From contig NZ_CP010849.1 of NCBI RefSeq assembly GCF_000931445.1, forward strand, positions 1,364,001 to 1,428,000: a DNA stretch of 64,000 bases, in the 5' to 3' direction. Each line of letters opens with the position of its first letter. Position 1 is the first letter of the stretch. Positions 17,224 to 25,940 of the stretch are shown here, piece by piece. The stretch is from Streptomyces cyaneogriseus subsp. noncyanogenus (GTDB lineage Bacteria > Actinomycetota > Actinomycetes > Streptomycetales > Streptomycetaceae). Under the pieces are notes generated by a model. The model was given only the letters and a program-made list of their open reading frames with translations, searched no databases and was not told the origin of the DNA. The position numbers were made by a program, and so were the translations under genes.

Positions 17224-18360
17224 ATGAACGACACCGGTGTTCAACGGGTGCTCGATTGGGCAGTGGCGGAATTACCTATTCCCGGCATCGTCGCGGACGT
17301 CAGGGACGGGGAACGGAGGTGGTTCGGCGCCGCCGGGGTGGCCGACATGACGACGGGAGCCCCGCGCCGGCCGGGCGAGTACGCGCACGCCGGAAGCGGC
17401 GGCAAAGCCTTCATCGCCACCGTGCTTCTCTCCCTCGAGGCCGAGGGACGGCTGAGCATCGACGACCCGGTGAACACCTGGCTCCCGGGCGTGCTGGACC
17501 GCAACGGCTACGACGGCGACAGGATGACCATCCGGCACCTGCTCAGCAACACCAGCGGCCTGTTCTCCACCGGCCTGGCACCGGAACTGACCAGGCGGTA
17601 CGCCACCCGTGCCGGGTTCGCCGAGCACCGCTTCGACATGGTCGCCGCCGAGGACCTGCTCAGGATGACGGTGTCCCAGCCGCCGGTCGGCCGGCCAGGG
17701 GAGCGCTTCGAGTACTCCAACGGCGGTTTCTACCTCGCCGAGGCCATCATCGAGAAGGTCACCGGCAACGGCCTCGCCGAGGAGATCGACCGCCGCATCG
17801 TCCGGCCGCTCGGTCTGACCGGCACCTATGTGCGTTCCGACGAGGACACGGGATATCCCGACCCCCACCCGCGGGCCTACTCGACGCTGTTCTACAAGGA
17901 CGGCACCGACCCGGCCTCGGTCACCCCGGAGAACTGGGAGTCGGTGATGGAGGAACCCGGGCTCGAACCCCTCGACGTCACCGAGTTCAACACCTCGTGG
18001 GTGCCCGCCAACGTCATCTCCACCACCGACGACATGATCACCTTCGTCGGCGCGCTGGCCGGCGGCACCCTGCTGCCGGCGGCCCAGCATCGCGAGATGT
18101 GGACCACGGTCTCCACCGAGGGCGGCAACTGGATGCCGTACACCCGGTACGGCCTCGGTCTGTTCGAGTTCGACGAGGCGGCGACGGGCGGCCTGACACT
18201 GCGCGGTGTGGGCGGCAGCTACTGGGGATGCCTGTTCTACACGGTGAGTTCCGCCGACGGCGGCCACGCCGTCTCCCTCCAGACGAATACCGAGTGGAAG
18301 TCCTGGGACGTCCTCTTCAAGGTCGTCGAAGCGGAATTCGGCATCTCCCTCGGCGGGTGA
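17224..18360 (+). CDS. Serine hydrolase, beta-lactamase/DD-peptidase fold
   Basis: The 378-aa protein has the class C/DD-peptidase motifs SxxK (GSGGKAFIA, Ser about residue 59) and YxN (FEYSNGGFYLAEAI). The third motif, usually HTG or KTG, reads GVGGS. There is no signal peptide with this start, so it would be cytoplasmic: an esterase or peptidase rather than a cell-wall enzyme. The ATG at 17224 is chosen because the promoter at 17152-17180 places transcription start near 17187, downstream of the earlier in-frame ATG at 17152. Confidence 0.85.
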   Translation: MNDTGVQRVLDWAVAELPIPGIVADVRDGERRWFGAAGVADMTTGAPRRPGEYAHAGSGGKAFIATVLLSLEAEGRLSIDDPVNTWLPGVLDRNGYDGDRMTIRHLLSNTSGLFSTGLAPELTRRYATRAGFAEHRFDMVAAEDLLRMTVSQPPVGRPGERFEYSNGGFYLAEAIIEKVTGNGLAEEIDRRIVRPLGLTGTYVRSDEDTGYPDPHPRAYSTLFYKDGTDPASVTPENWESVMEEPGLEPLDVTEFNTSWVPANVISTTDDMITFVGALAGGTLLPAAQHREMWTTVSTEGGNWMPYTRYGLGLFEFDEAATGGLTLRGVGGSYWGCLFYTVSSADGGHAVSLQTNTEWKSWDVLFKVVEAEFGISLGG

Positions 18361-18766
18361 CGCCGTCGGGCACGGGCACCCTCGGTGGTGACCGCGGACG
18401 CCGTTTCCGCGAGGACCCGGGTGTCCCGTCCCCCGGCACGGCCCAGCGCCTGGCCGAGCCGGCATCACCACCGCCCTCACCGCCCGCCGTCGACTCACCG
18501 ACCGGGACGAGGTCTTAGCCTGGTGGGGTGTGCCGCGTACCGGCGTCATCCCCTGGTGCGCGGCACCGCCCGGCCCCGACGGCGGGCCCGGTGCCGCCGG
18601 ACCCCGCGCGCCCGCCGAGCCGCCGCGGATGCGGCGCGCGGAGTGGCGAGCGGCACGGGGTGCGGCGCCAACCCGTAAAAAGAGCAACAAATCACAAAGA
18701 AACCTCTTTACTCAGCGGACACAGGGCGTTCGTGATCGCGCAACACCGCTCCTTCACAGTGGCCGT
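18361..18766. other. Non-coding gap (406 bp)
   Basis: I see no supported gene here. The stretch is GC-rich until 18676-18715, which is markedly A-rich for this genome and probably holds the promoter of the following gene (TTTACT near 18706 as a possible -10). Confidence 0.5.
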
Positions 18767-20203
18767 ATGAGTCGAGAAATGTCTGATGTGACGCGTGCCC
18801 GGCACGGTCGTCCGGTGCGCCACTGGCGGCGGGACGTGGTCGAACTCGCCGCCCTGTTCACGGCGGTCGCGGCGGCGGACACCGTGGCGCAGTTGGTGGG
18901 CCACGGCCCGGACGGCCCGGCCCTGCTGGTGATCTCGGCGATCGCCCTGGTCGCCACGGCGGGGTTCCACCTGTGGTGGTCACGGCGCCACGGTCACGCA
19001 CCGCCGGCGGACGATACCGGCGCCCGGCCGCCGTCCGCCGAGCGGCAGGCCGGGCCGTCCGACCGGGCCGTGGCGGGACGCCCCGGCGAGCCGGACAGCG
19101 CGCTGTGGCGGATGCGGACGACGGTGCGGGACGAACCCGGGTCGCTGGCCGCCCTGTGCGCCGCCCTCGCCGACCGGCGGGTCGACATCCTGAGCCTGCA
19201 GACGCACCCGCTCGCCGAGGGCACGGTCGACGAGTTCCTGCTGCGCGCCCCGGGCACGGTCGAGGCGCCGGAGATCACCCGCGCGGTGGCACGGGCGGGC
19301 GGTACCGGGTCCTGGATCGAGCGGGCGGACGCCCACGACCTGGTGGACGCGCCGACCCGCATTCTGGGGCTGGCCACCCGGACGGCACTGGACGCGGCGG
19401 AACTCCCGCTGGCGCTGCGGCAGTTGCTGGGCCGGTGCACGATCCGCTCGCTGCCCGCGCCGGCGGCCGGCCAGGGGCGGGAGCCGGATGGTGTGCCGGT
19501 CGAGGGAGTCCTGGAGGACACCGTGATGCGGCTGCGGGCGCCGGAGGGCGGAGTCATCACCGTCGAGCGGCCCCATCTGCCGTTCACGCCGACCGAGTTC
19601 GCGCGCGCCAGGGCGCTGGTGGAGCTGGACGCCCGGCTCGGTCCGCGCGTTCCGCGCAGCGGGGACGTGCTGACGCTGCCGGAGGGCAGCGACATCACGG
19701 TGCGCCGGGCCGACACCGACGACGTGGCGGCGGCCAGGGCGATGCACGAGCGGTGCTCCCCGGCCACGCTCGCGATGCGGTACCACGGGCCGGTCGGTGA
19801 CGCCGACCGCTATCTGAACCATCTGCTCAGCCCGCGCTTCGGCCGGACGCTCGCCGTGCAGACCGCCTCGGGGCGCGTGGTGGCGCTGGGCCATCTGCTG
19901 TGGGACGGCGACGAGACGGAGGTCGCGCTGCTCGTCGAGGATGCCTGGCAGCGCCGCGGTATCGGCGGTGAGCTGTTGCGCCGGCTCGTCGCGATGGCCG
20001 CCGAGGCGGGCTGCGCGAGCGTGTACGCCGTCACCCAGTCGTCGAACACCGGCATGGTCGCCGCGATGCGCGGCCTCGGCCTCCCCCTCGACTACCAGAT
20101 CGAGGAGGGCACCCTGGTCATCACCGCGCGCCTGGCCCCCGCCGCCACCGGCGCGCACGCGGCGTACGACCGGGCCGGGGAGCAGCACGGCGGGCGGCTC
20201 TGA
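18767..20203 (+). CDS. Membrane-anchored ACT-domain GNAT acetyltransferase
   Basis: The 478-aa protein has two hydrophobic segments (about residues 25-45 and 50-70), then a linker, an ACT-like domain (about 110-185; TTVRDEPGSLAALCAALADRRVDILSLQTH), a middle segment, and a C-terminal GNAT domain (about 305-455). The GNAT acetyl-CoA loop is visible as VEDAWQRRGIGGELLRRLV. ACT domains sense amino acids, so this may be an amino-acid-regulated acetyltransferase at the membrane. Protein-lysine acetyltransferases regulated by fused amino-acid domains are known in actinobacteria; the membrane anchor is unusual. Confidence 0.78.
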   Translation: MSREMSDVTRARHGRPVRHWRRDVVELAALFTAVAAADTVAQLVGHGPDGPALLVISAIALVATAGFHLWWSRRHGHAPPADDTGARPPSAERQAGPSDRAVAGRPGEPDSALWRMRTTVRDEPGSLAALCAALADRRVDILSLQTHPLAEGTVDEFLLRAPGTVEAPEITRAVARAGGTGSWIERADAHDLVDAPTRILGLATRTALDAAELPLALRQLLGRCTIRSLPAPAAGQGREPDGVPVEGVLEDTVMRLRAPEGGVITVERPHLPFTPTEFARARALVELDARLGPRVPRSGDVLTLPEGSDITVRRADTDDVAAARAMHERCSPATLAMRYHGPVGDADRYLNHLLSPRFGRTLAVQTASGRVVALGHLLWDGDETEVALLVEDAWQRRGIGGELLRRLVAMAAEAGCASVYAVTQSSNTGMVAAMRGLGLPLDYQIEEGTLVITARLAPAATGAHAAYDRAGEQHGGRL

Positions 20204-20408
20204 CGGCGGCCGTCCGCCCGCACAGCGGCAGTACGGCGGCGGGGCGGCCGGTCCGGGCCGGGCGGACCGGAAGCAGCCCGCCCCGCACCCCGGCCGCCGC
20301 ACCGGCCGCTCCGTCGCACCGATCCGGCCGGCACCGCGCACCCGCCCGTCCTCCGTCCCCGGTCGATGCCGGGGCGCGGCCCGGCGGGGAGCCCGCGCCG
20401 GTCCGGCC

Positions 20409-21584
20409 TCAGTTCCGCGCCGTCTCCTCCCGGCGGGCCGTCGCCGCCGTCCGCCGTCCCAGCGCCCCGTCCAGGTCGGCCCACAGGTCGTCGACGTCCT
20501 CCAGCCCCACCGACAGCCGCAGCAGCCGGTCGCTCACCCCGGCGGCGCGGCGGTCGCCGGGGTCGACGACGCGGTGGCTGATGGACGCGGGATGCTGGAT
20601 GAGCGTGTCGACACTGCCGAGGCTCACGGCCGGAGTGACGAGCCGGACCCGGCGGATAACCTCGTGCGGGTCGCCGTGGACCTCGAAGGCGACCATCGCC
20701 CCGCCGATGCGCGGGTAGTGGACGCGGGCCACGCGCGGGTCGGCGGCGAGCCTGCGGGCGAGTTCGGCGGCGCTCGCGGAGGCCGCGCGCACCCGCACGG
20801 GCAGCGTCGCCAGGCCCCGCAGCAGCAGATAGCCGGCGAGCGGATGCAGCACCCCGCCGGTGGCGAACCGCACCTGCCGCAGCCGCCCCGCGAACTCCTC
20901 GTCGCACGCCACCACGCCCGCGAGCACGTCCCCGTGCCCGCCGAGGTACTTGGTGGCGCTGTGCAGCACCAGCCGCGCGCCCTGCTCGGCGGGGCGTTGC
21001 AGCACCGGCGTGGCGAAGGTGTTGTCGACCAGCAGCGGCACGGAGCCGCAGGCGTGGGCCACGGCCCGCAGGTCGACCTCGGCGAGCGTGGGATTGGCCG
21101 GGGACTCCACCAGGACCAGCCCGGTGCCGGGGCGCAGCGCGTCCGCGATGCCCGCCGGGTCGGTCCAGGTCACCTCCGTGCCCAGCAGCCCGGCGGTCAG
21201 CAGGTGGTCGCTGCACCCGTACAGGGGGCGCACGGCCACGACGTGCCGCAGCCCCAGCGCGCCGCGGGCCAGCAGGACGGCGGTCAGCGCGGCCATCCCG
21301 CTGGCGAACGCGACGGCGGCCTCGGTGCCCTCCAGGCGGGCCAGCGCCGCCTCGAACCGGGCGACGGTCGGATTGCCCAGCCGTCCGTAGACGGGCGGGC
21401 CGTCCGGCTCCGCGCCGGTGGCGGCGAAGGCGTCGATGCGGGCGGCCTCGCCGCGGCTGTCGTAGGAGGGGTAGGTGGTGGACAGGTCGATCGGCGGGGC
21501 GTGCAGTCCCTGCCGGGCGAGGTCGTCGCGGCCGGCGTGCACCGCCTCGGTGTCCCGCGCTCTCGGCGTCGTAGGCGTGTCCAT
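20409..21584 (-). CDS. PLP-dependent trans-sulfuration enzyme (Cys/Met metabolism family)
   Basis: The 391-aa protein belongs to the cystathionine gamma-synthase/methionine gamma-lyase family: AVHAGRDD start, YGRLGNPT, FASGMAAL, VESPANPTL, LLVDNTFATP, the PLP lysine in HSATKYLGGHGDVLAG, and the C-terminal RLSVGLED. Exact reaction (synthase or lyase) cannot be fixed from motifs. It is divergent from an Lrp/AsnC regulator 59 bp away, which suggests amino-acid-controlled degradation of a sulfur amino acid. Confidence 0.9.
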   Translation of the reverse strand: MDTPTTPRARDTEAVHAGRDDLARQGLHAPPIDLSTTYPSYDSRGEAARIDAFAATGAEPDGPPVYGRLGNPTVARFEAALARLEGTEAAVAFASGMAALTAVLLARGALGLRHVVAVRPLYGCSDHLLTAGLLGTEVTWTDPAGIADALRPGTGLVLVESPANPTLAEVDLRAVAHACGSVPLLVDNTFATPVLQRPAEQGARLVLHSATKYLGGHGDVLAGVVACDEEFAGRLRQVRFATGGVLHPLAGYLLLRGLATLPVRVRAASASAAELARRLAADPRVARVHYPRIGGAMVAFEVHGDPHEVIRRVRLVTPAVSLGSVDTLIQHPASISHRVVDPGDRRAAGVSDRLLRLSVGLEDVDDLWADLDGALGRRTAATARREETARN

Positions 21585-21643
21585 GGCGGAAGAGTGAACG
21601 ACGGCCGGGTGACCGGGGGTCGGCCCCGTGCTACGTTCGGCCG

Positions 21644-22123
21644 ATGGCCGACTCTGTCGCACTGGATCCGGTCGATCTCCACCTGCTGCGGCTGTTGCAG
21701 AACGACGCCCGGACGACCTACCGGGAGCTGGCCGCGCAGGTCGGGGTGGCGCCGTCGACCTGTCTGGACCGGGTGACGCGGCTGCGCCGGGCCGGGGTGA
21801 TCCTCGGTCACCGGCTGCGCCTGGACCCGGCCAAGCTGGGGCGCGGTTTGGAGGCGCTGCTGTCGGTGCAGGTGCGGCCGCACCGGCGGGAGCTGGTGGG
21901 GCCGTTCGTCGAGCGGATCCGGGCGCTCGCGGAGTCCCGGACCGTCTTCCATCTGACCGGCCCGGACGACTATCTGGTCCATGTCGCGGTCGCCGACATG
22001 GCGGATCTGCAACGGCTGGTCCTGGACGAGTTCACGGCCCGGCGCGAGGTGGCGCGGGTGGAGACCCGGCTGATCTTCCAGCAGTGGGACTGCGGGCCCT
22101 TGCTGCCGCCGTCCCCGCCGTGA
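21644..22123 (+). CDS. Lrp/AsnC-family transcriptional regulator
   Basis: The 159-aa protein has an N-terminal HTH (LDLHLLRLLQNDARTTYRELAAQVGVAPSTCLDRVTRL) and a RAM effector domain. TACGTT lies six bases upstream of the ATG with no Shine-Dalgarno, so the transcript is probably leaderless. It likely controls the divergent PLP enzyme. Confidence 0.9.
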   Translation: MADSVALDPVDLHLLRLLQNDARTTYRELAAQVGVAPSTCLDRVTRLRRAGVILGHRLRLDPAKLGRGLEALLSVQVRPHRRELVGPFVERIRALAESRTVFHLTGPDDYLVHVAVADMADLQRLVLDEFTARREVARVETRLIFQQWDCGPLLPPSPP

Positions 22124-22219
22124 GCCGAGGGCTCGCCCTGGGCGAAATCCGGCCGCCCCCGCGGACGGGCCGGCCCCACCGTGCTGACGCGGCACCCGGG
22201 TCCGTACGAGGATGTCCGC

Positions 22220-23908
22220 ATGTCAGAGACGAACAGCCCGCTGCCCCGTGAAGTCGCCGACGCCTACGTCGACGAGCTCGTCGCCCTCGACCCGGTCACC
22301 GGGACGTACCTCGGCGTGAAGGAGAGCTCCAGCCGTCTGCCCGACCTCTCGCCCGCCGGGCAGGAGGAACTGGCCCGGCTGGCGCGGACCACGCTCGCCA
22401 GGCTGGACGAGGCGGAGCGCCGGCCGGGCGCGGACAGCGACGCGGAGCGGCGCTGCGGCCGGCTGCTGCGCGAGCGGCTCACCGCCGAACTCGCCGTGCA
22501 CGAGGCCGAGGAGGGCCTGCGCTCGGTCGGCAACATGGGCACCCCGGCGCACTCGGTCCGGGAGATCTTCACCGTGACGCCGACGGCGACGGAGGAGGAC
22601 TGGGCGGCCGTCGCCGAGCGGCTGCGCGCGGTGCCGGCCGCGCTGGCGGGCTACCGGGAGTCCCTCGCGCTCGGCCTGGAGCGCAAGCTGTACGCGGGGC
22701 CGCGCCCGACCGCCGCCTTCGTCGCACAGCTCGGCGAGTGGGCCGACACGGGCCGGGGCCGCGGCTGGTTCGAGGACTTCGCCGCCGCCGGTCCCGAGGC
22801 GCTGCGCGCGGAACTGGACGAGGCCGCCCGCGCGGCGACCGCGGCCGTGGCCGGTCTGCGGGACTGGATGCGCGAGGTGTACGCCCCGGCGATCGAGGGC
22901 GCCCCGGACACGGTGGGCCGGGAGCGCTACGCCCGCTGGTCCCGCTACTACAACGGCACCGACCTTGATCTGGACGAGGCGTACGCCTACGGCTGGTCCG
23001 AGTACCACCATCTGCTCGCGGAGATGAAGCGGGAGGCGGAGAAGATCCTGCCGGGCGCCGAGACCCCGTGGGCGGCGCTGGCGCACCTGGACGAGCACGG
23101 CCGGCACATCGAGGGCGTCGACGAGGTCCGCGACTGGCTGCAGAAGCTGATGGACCGGGCGATCGAGTCGCTGGACGGCACCCACTTCGACCTGGCCGAG
23201 CGGGTCCGCAGGGTGGAGTCGTGCATCGCCCCGCCCGGCAGCGCGGCGGCGCCGTACTACACGTCCCCCTCGGAGGACTTCTCCCGTCCCGGCCGCACCT
23301 GGCTGCCGACGATGGGCCAGACCCGCTTCCCGGTCTACGACCTGGTCTCGACCTGGTACCACGAGGGCGTTCCCGGCCACCACCTCCAGCTCGCGCAGTG
23401 GGTGCACGTGGCCGAGGACCTCTCCCGCTACCAGGCGTCCGTCGGGATGGTCAGCGCCAACGCCGAGGGCTGGGCGCTGTACGCGGAGCGCCTCATGGAC
23501 GAGCTGGGCTTCCTCACCGACGCCGAGGAGCGGCTCGGCTACCTGGACGCGCAGATGATGCGGGCGGTCCGGGTCATCGTCGACATCGGCATGCACTTGG
23601 AGCTGGAGATCCCGGCCGACTCGCCGTTCCACCCGGGCGAGCGCTGGACGCCGAAGCTGGCGCAGGAGTTCTTCGGCGCGCACAGCAGCCGCCCGGCGGA
23701 CTTCGTGGAGAGCGAGCTGACCCGCTATCTGACGATCCCCGGGCAGGCCATCGGCTACAAGCTGGGCGAGCGGGCCTGGCTGCTGGGCCGGGAGAACGCG
23801 CGCAAGCGGCACGGCGACTCCTTCGACCTGAAGTCCTGGCACATGGCCGCCCTGTCCCAGGGCTCCCTGGGACTGGACGACCTGGTGGACGAGTTGTCGC
23901 GGCTGTGA
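22220..23908 (+). CDS. DUF885-family putative metallopeptidase
   Basis: The 562-aa cytoplasmic protein carries the DUF885 signature HEGVPGHHLQLAQW (around residue 387), resembling a zinc-peptidase HExxH-like helix, and the downstream EGWALYAERLMDELG. The family is poorly characterised; peptidase activity is inferred. The start at 22220 is preceded by GAGGAT six bases upstream. Confidence 0.85.
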   Translation: MSETNSPLPREVADAYVDELVALDPVTGTYLGVKESSSRLPDLSPAGQEELARLARTTLARLDEAERRPGADSDAERRCGRLLRERLTAELAVHEAEEGLRSVGNMGTPAHSVREIFTVTPTATEEDWAAVAERLRAVPAALAGYRESLALGLERKLYAGPRPTAAFVAQLGEWADTGRGRGWFEDFAAAGPEALRAELDEAARAATAAVAGLRDWMREVYAPAIEGAPDTVGRERYARWSRYYNGTDLDLDEAYAYGWSEYHHLLAEMKREAEKILPGAETPWAALAHLDEHGRHIEGVDEVRDWLQKLMDRAIESLDGTHFDLAERVRRVESCIAPPGSAAAPYYTSPSEDFSRPGRTWLPTMGQTRFPVYDLVSTWYHEGVPGHHLQLAQWVHVAEDLSRYQASVGMVSANAEGWALYAERLMDELGFLTDAEERLGYLDAQMMRAVRVIVDIGMHLELEIPADSPFHPGERWTPKLAQEFFGAHSSRPADFVESELTRYLTIPGQAIGYKLGERAWLLGRENARKRHGDSFDLKSWHMAALSQGSLGLDDLVDELSRL

Positions 23909-23921
23909 TCCGCGGCGCGGG

Positions 23922-24767
23922 TCAGCGGCGGAAGCCGCCCTCGGAGTCGATGACCTGACCGGTGATCCAGTCCGCCTCGTCGGTGGCGAGCCACGCGATG
24001 AGGCGGGCCGGGTCGTCGGGCATGCCCCACCGTCCGGCCGGGAAGCGGGCGGCGACGGCGTCGTAGGCTTCGCCGGTCAGGTAACCGGTGTCCACGGGGC
24101 CGGGGTTGACCGTGTTCACCGTGACCGCGTACTCGGCGAGGGTCGTCGCCAGCGAGCGGGTGATGGAGGCGAGGGCCCCCTTCTGGAGCGCGTAGGCGAT
24201 CTCGCCGGGCATGCCGCCCGCGATGTCCTGCCCGGAGGTCATCATCACCACGCGTCCGCCCGGGGTGCGCGGCGGCAGCGCGGCCCGCAGCCGGGCGTGG
24301 GCCTGGACGAGCAGCAGCACCGAGCGGGTGTCGACCGCCCAGTGCGCGTCCAGCATCGCCGCGTCGAGGGCGTCCAGCGGGCCGTCGCAGCCGTTGAGAG
24401 CGTGGTTGGCGACGAGGATGTCTAGCCGTCCGCCGAGCGCGTCGGCGGCCCGCGCGACGAGTTCGGCGGGCGCCTCCGGGTCGGCGAGGTCGCCGGGCCC
24501 GTGGGCGACGGTCGCGCCGGTGTCACCGGCCGCCTCGCGCACGGAGGCGATCACCTCGTCGATCCGGTCGGCGCCCCAGGGCTTGGCGGCGTCGTGCGGC
24601 ACATGGTGGTGGAGGTAGACGCTCGCGCCGTAGGCGGCCAGCCGCCGGGCGACGGCGTGCCCGATGCCGTCGCGTCTGCTGGCCCCGGTGACCAGGGCGG
24701 TCCGGCCGCGCAGGGGCAGGCGGTCGCGGCGCAGCTCTGCGGTGTCGGGATGCGGAAGTCGTGGCAT
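23922..24767 (-). CDS. SDR-family oxidoreductase
   Basis: The 281-aa protein has the NAD(P) motif TGASRRDGIGHAVA, the ANHA motif, catalytic Ser in MMTSGQ and the YALQK catalytic pair, and ends WITGQVIDSEGGF. The substrate is not evident. It converges with the DUF885 gene over 13 bp. Confidence 0.9.
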   Translation of the reverse strand: MPRLPHPDTAELRRDRLPLRGRTALVTGASRRDGIGHAVARRLAAYGASVYLHHHVPHDAAKPWGADRIDEVIASVREAAGDTGATVAHGPGDLADPEAPAELVARAADALGGRLDILVANHALNGCDGPLDALDAAMLDAHWAVDTRSVLLLVQAHARLRAALPPRTPGGRVVMMTSGQDIAGGMPGEIAYALQKGALASITRSLATTLAEYAVTVNTVNPGPVDTGYLTGEAYDAVAARFPAGRWGMPDDPARLIAWLATDEADWITGQVIDSEGGFRR

Positions 24768-24878
24768 GGACACCCATGATGACCGGCTCCGGGCCGCGGC
24801 GCACACGGTTATCGGCGGGCGCCGGGCCCGCCCGGACCCGGTGCCGGTACGGTGGCGCCGCGCCGGGTCCGGGGCCGG

Positions 24879-25364
24879 TCAGCAGCCGCAGTCCCGCGCC
24901 TCCACCGGCGCGGTGAGCGGATCGGCCGGGCGGCGCTCGCGGCCCCGCCGGGTCTCGAACTCCAGTCCCTCCCGCACCCAGTACTCGAAGCCGCCCAGCA
25001 TCTCCTTGACGCGGTAGCCGAGTTCGGCCAGGGCGAGGGCGGAGCGGGCGGCGCCGTCGCAGCCGGGGCCCCAGCAGTACGTCACGACCGGCACGGACCG
25101 GTCGAGGAGCCGTTCGGCCCGCTCGGGGACGAGCGCGGTGGGCAGGTGGACCGCGCCGGGCACATGGCCCTGGTCCCAGGCGGCGGTGGAGCGCGAGTCG
25201 ACGAGGGTGAACCCGGGGTCGCCGCCGGCCGCGAGCGCGGCGGCGACGTCGGCCACGTCGGCGTGGAAGGCGAGTGCGGCGCGGAAGTGGGCGGCGGCCT
25301 CGGCCGGTGCGGCCGGGGGGACGCGCAGGACGGGGTTGGCCGCGGTGATCGTGCCGGTGCTCAT
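24879..25364 (-). CDS. Rhodanese-like sulfurtransferase
   Basis: The 161-aa protein has a single rhodanese domain (about residues 35-140) with VDSRSTAAWDQGHVPGAVHLP and an active-site loop TYCWGPGCDGAARSA. The tail ends DCGC, an extra cysteine pair. It is divergent from an Lrp/AsnC gene, which probably regulates it. Confidence 0.9.
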   Translation of the reverse strand: MSTGTITAANPVLRVPPAAPAEAAAHFRAALAFHADVADVAAALAAGGDPGFTLVDSRSTAAWDQGHVPGAVHLPTALVPERAERLLDRSVPVVTYCWGPGCDGAARSALALAELGYRVKEMLGGFEYWVREGLEFETRRGRERRPADPLTAPVEARDCGC

Positions 25365-25451
25365 GGTGCTGCCCTTCGTCGGCGGGAGATCCTGCCCGGA
25401 AATCTACGAGCGGTGATCTCCTGCCAGAAGGGACGATCCACGGCCCTGTCC

Positions 25452-25481
25452 TTGATCGACCGGTGATCCCCCTGCTATTCC
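25452..25481 (+). promoter_or_regulatory. Putative leaderless promoter of the Lrp gene
   Basis: TTGATC (25452-25457), 18 bp, and TATTCC (25476-25481) are followed by six bases and the ATG at 25488. The gene has no Shine-Dalgarno. Confidence 0.4.
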
Positions 25482-25487
25482 TCGGGG

Positions 25488-25934
25488 ATGACCGCGTATT
25501 CCCCGGACGCCACCGACTGGCGCATCCTCGACGTCCTCCAGCGGGAGGGCCGGGCCAGTTTCGCCGAGCTGGCCCGCGCCGTCTCCATGTCCGCGAGCGC
25601 GGTGACCGAGCGGGTGCGGCGCATGGAGGAGGCGGGCGTCATCCAGGGGTACGCGGCGGTCGTCGACCCGGACCGGCTGGGCCTGCCGATCCTGGCCTTC
25701 GTCCGTCTGCGCTACCCGAACGGCAACTACAAGCCCTTCCACGACCTGGTGGCGGCCACCCCGGAGATCCTGGAGGCGCACCACGTCACGGGCGACGACT
25801 GCTTCGTCATCAAGGTCGCGGCCCGCTCGATGCGGCACCTGGAGGAGGTGTCGGGCCGGATCGGCGCGCTGGGCTCGGTCACCACCAGCGTCGTGTACTC
25901 CTCGCCGCTGCCCCGGCGCCCGCTCGGCCGCTGA
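25488..25934 (+). CDS. Lrp/AsnC-family transcriptional regulator
   Basis: The 148-aa protein has the Lrp HTH (DWRILDVLQREGRASFAELARAVSMSASAVTERVRRMEEAGVI) and RAM domain (VTGDDCFVIKVAARSMRHLEEV). It is divergent from the rhodanese gene and converges with sbcC over 6 bp. Confidence 0.92.
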   Translation: MTAYSPDATDWRILDVLQREGRASFAELARAVSMSASAVTERVRRMEEAGVIQGYAAVVDPDRLGLPILAFVRLRYPNGNYKPFHDLVAATPEILEAHHVTGDDCFVIKVAARSMRHLEEVSGRIGALGSVTTSVVYSSPLPRRPLGR

Positions 25935-25940
25935 CCCGCC

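Noticed and set aside
17940..17980. tRNA T-arm-like GGGCTCGAACCC
   Set aside because: Lies inside the serine hydrolase coding sequence with no cloverleaf around it.
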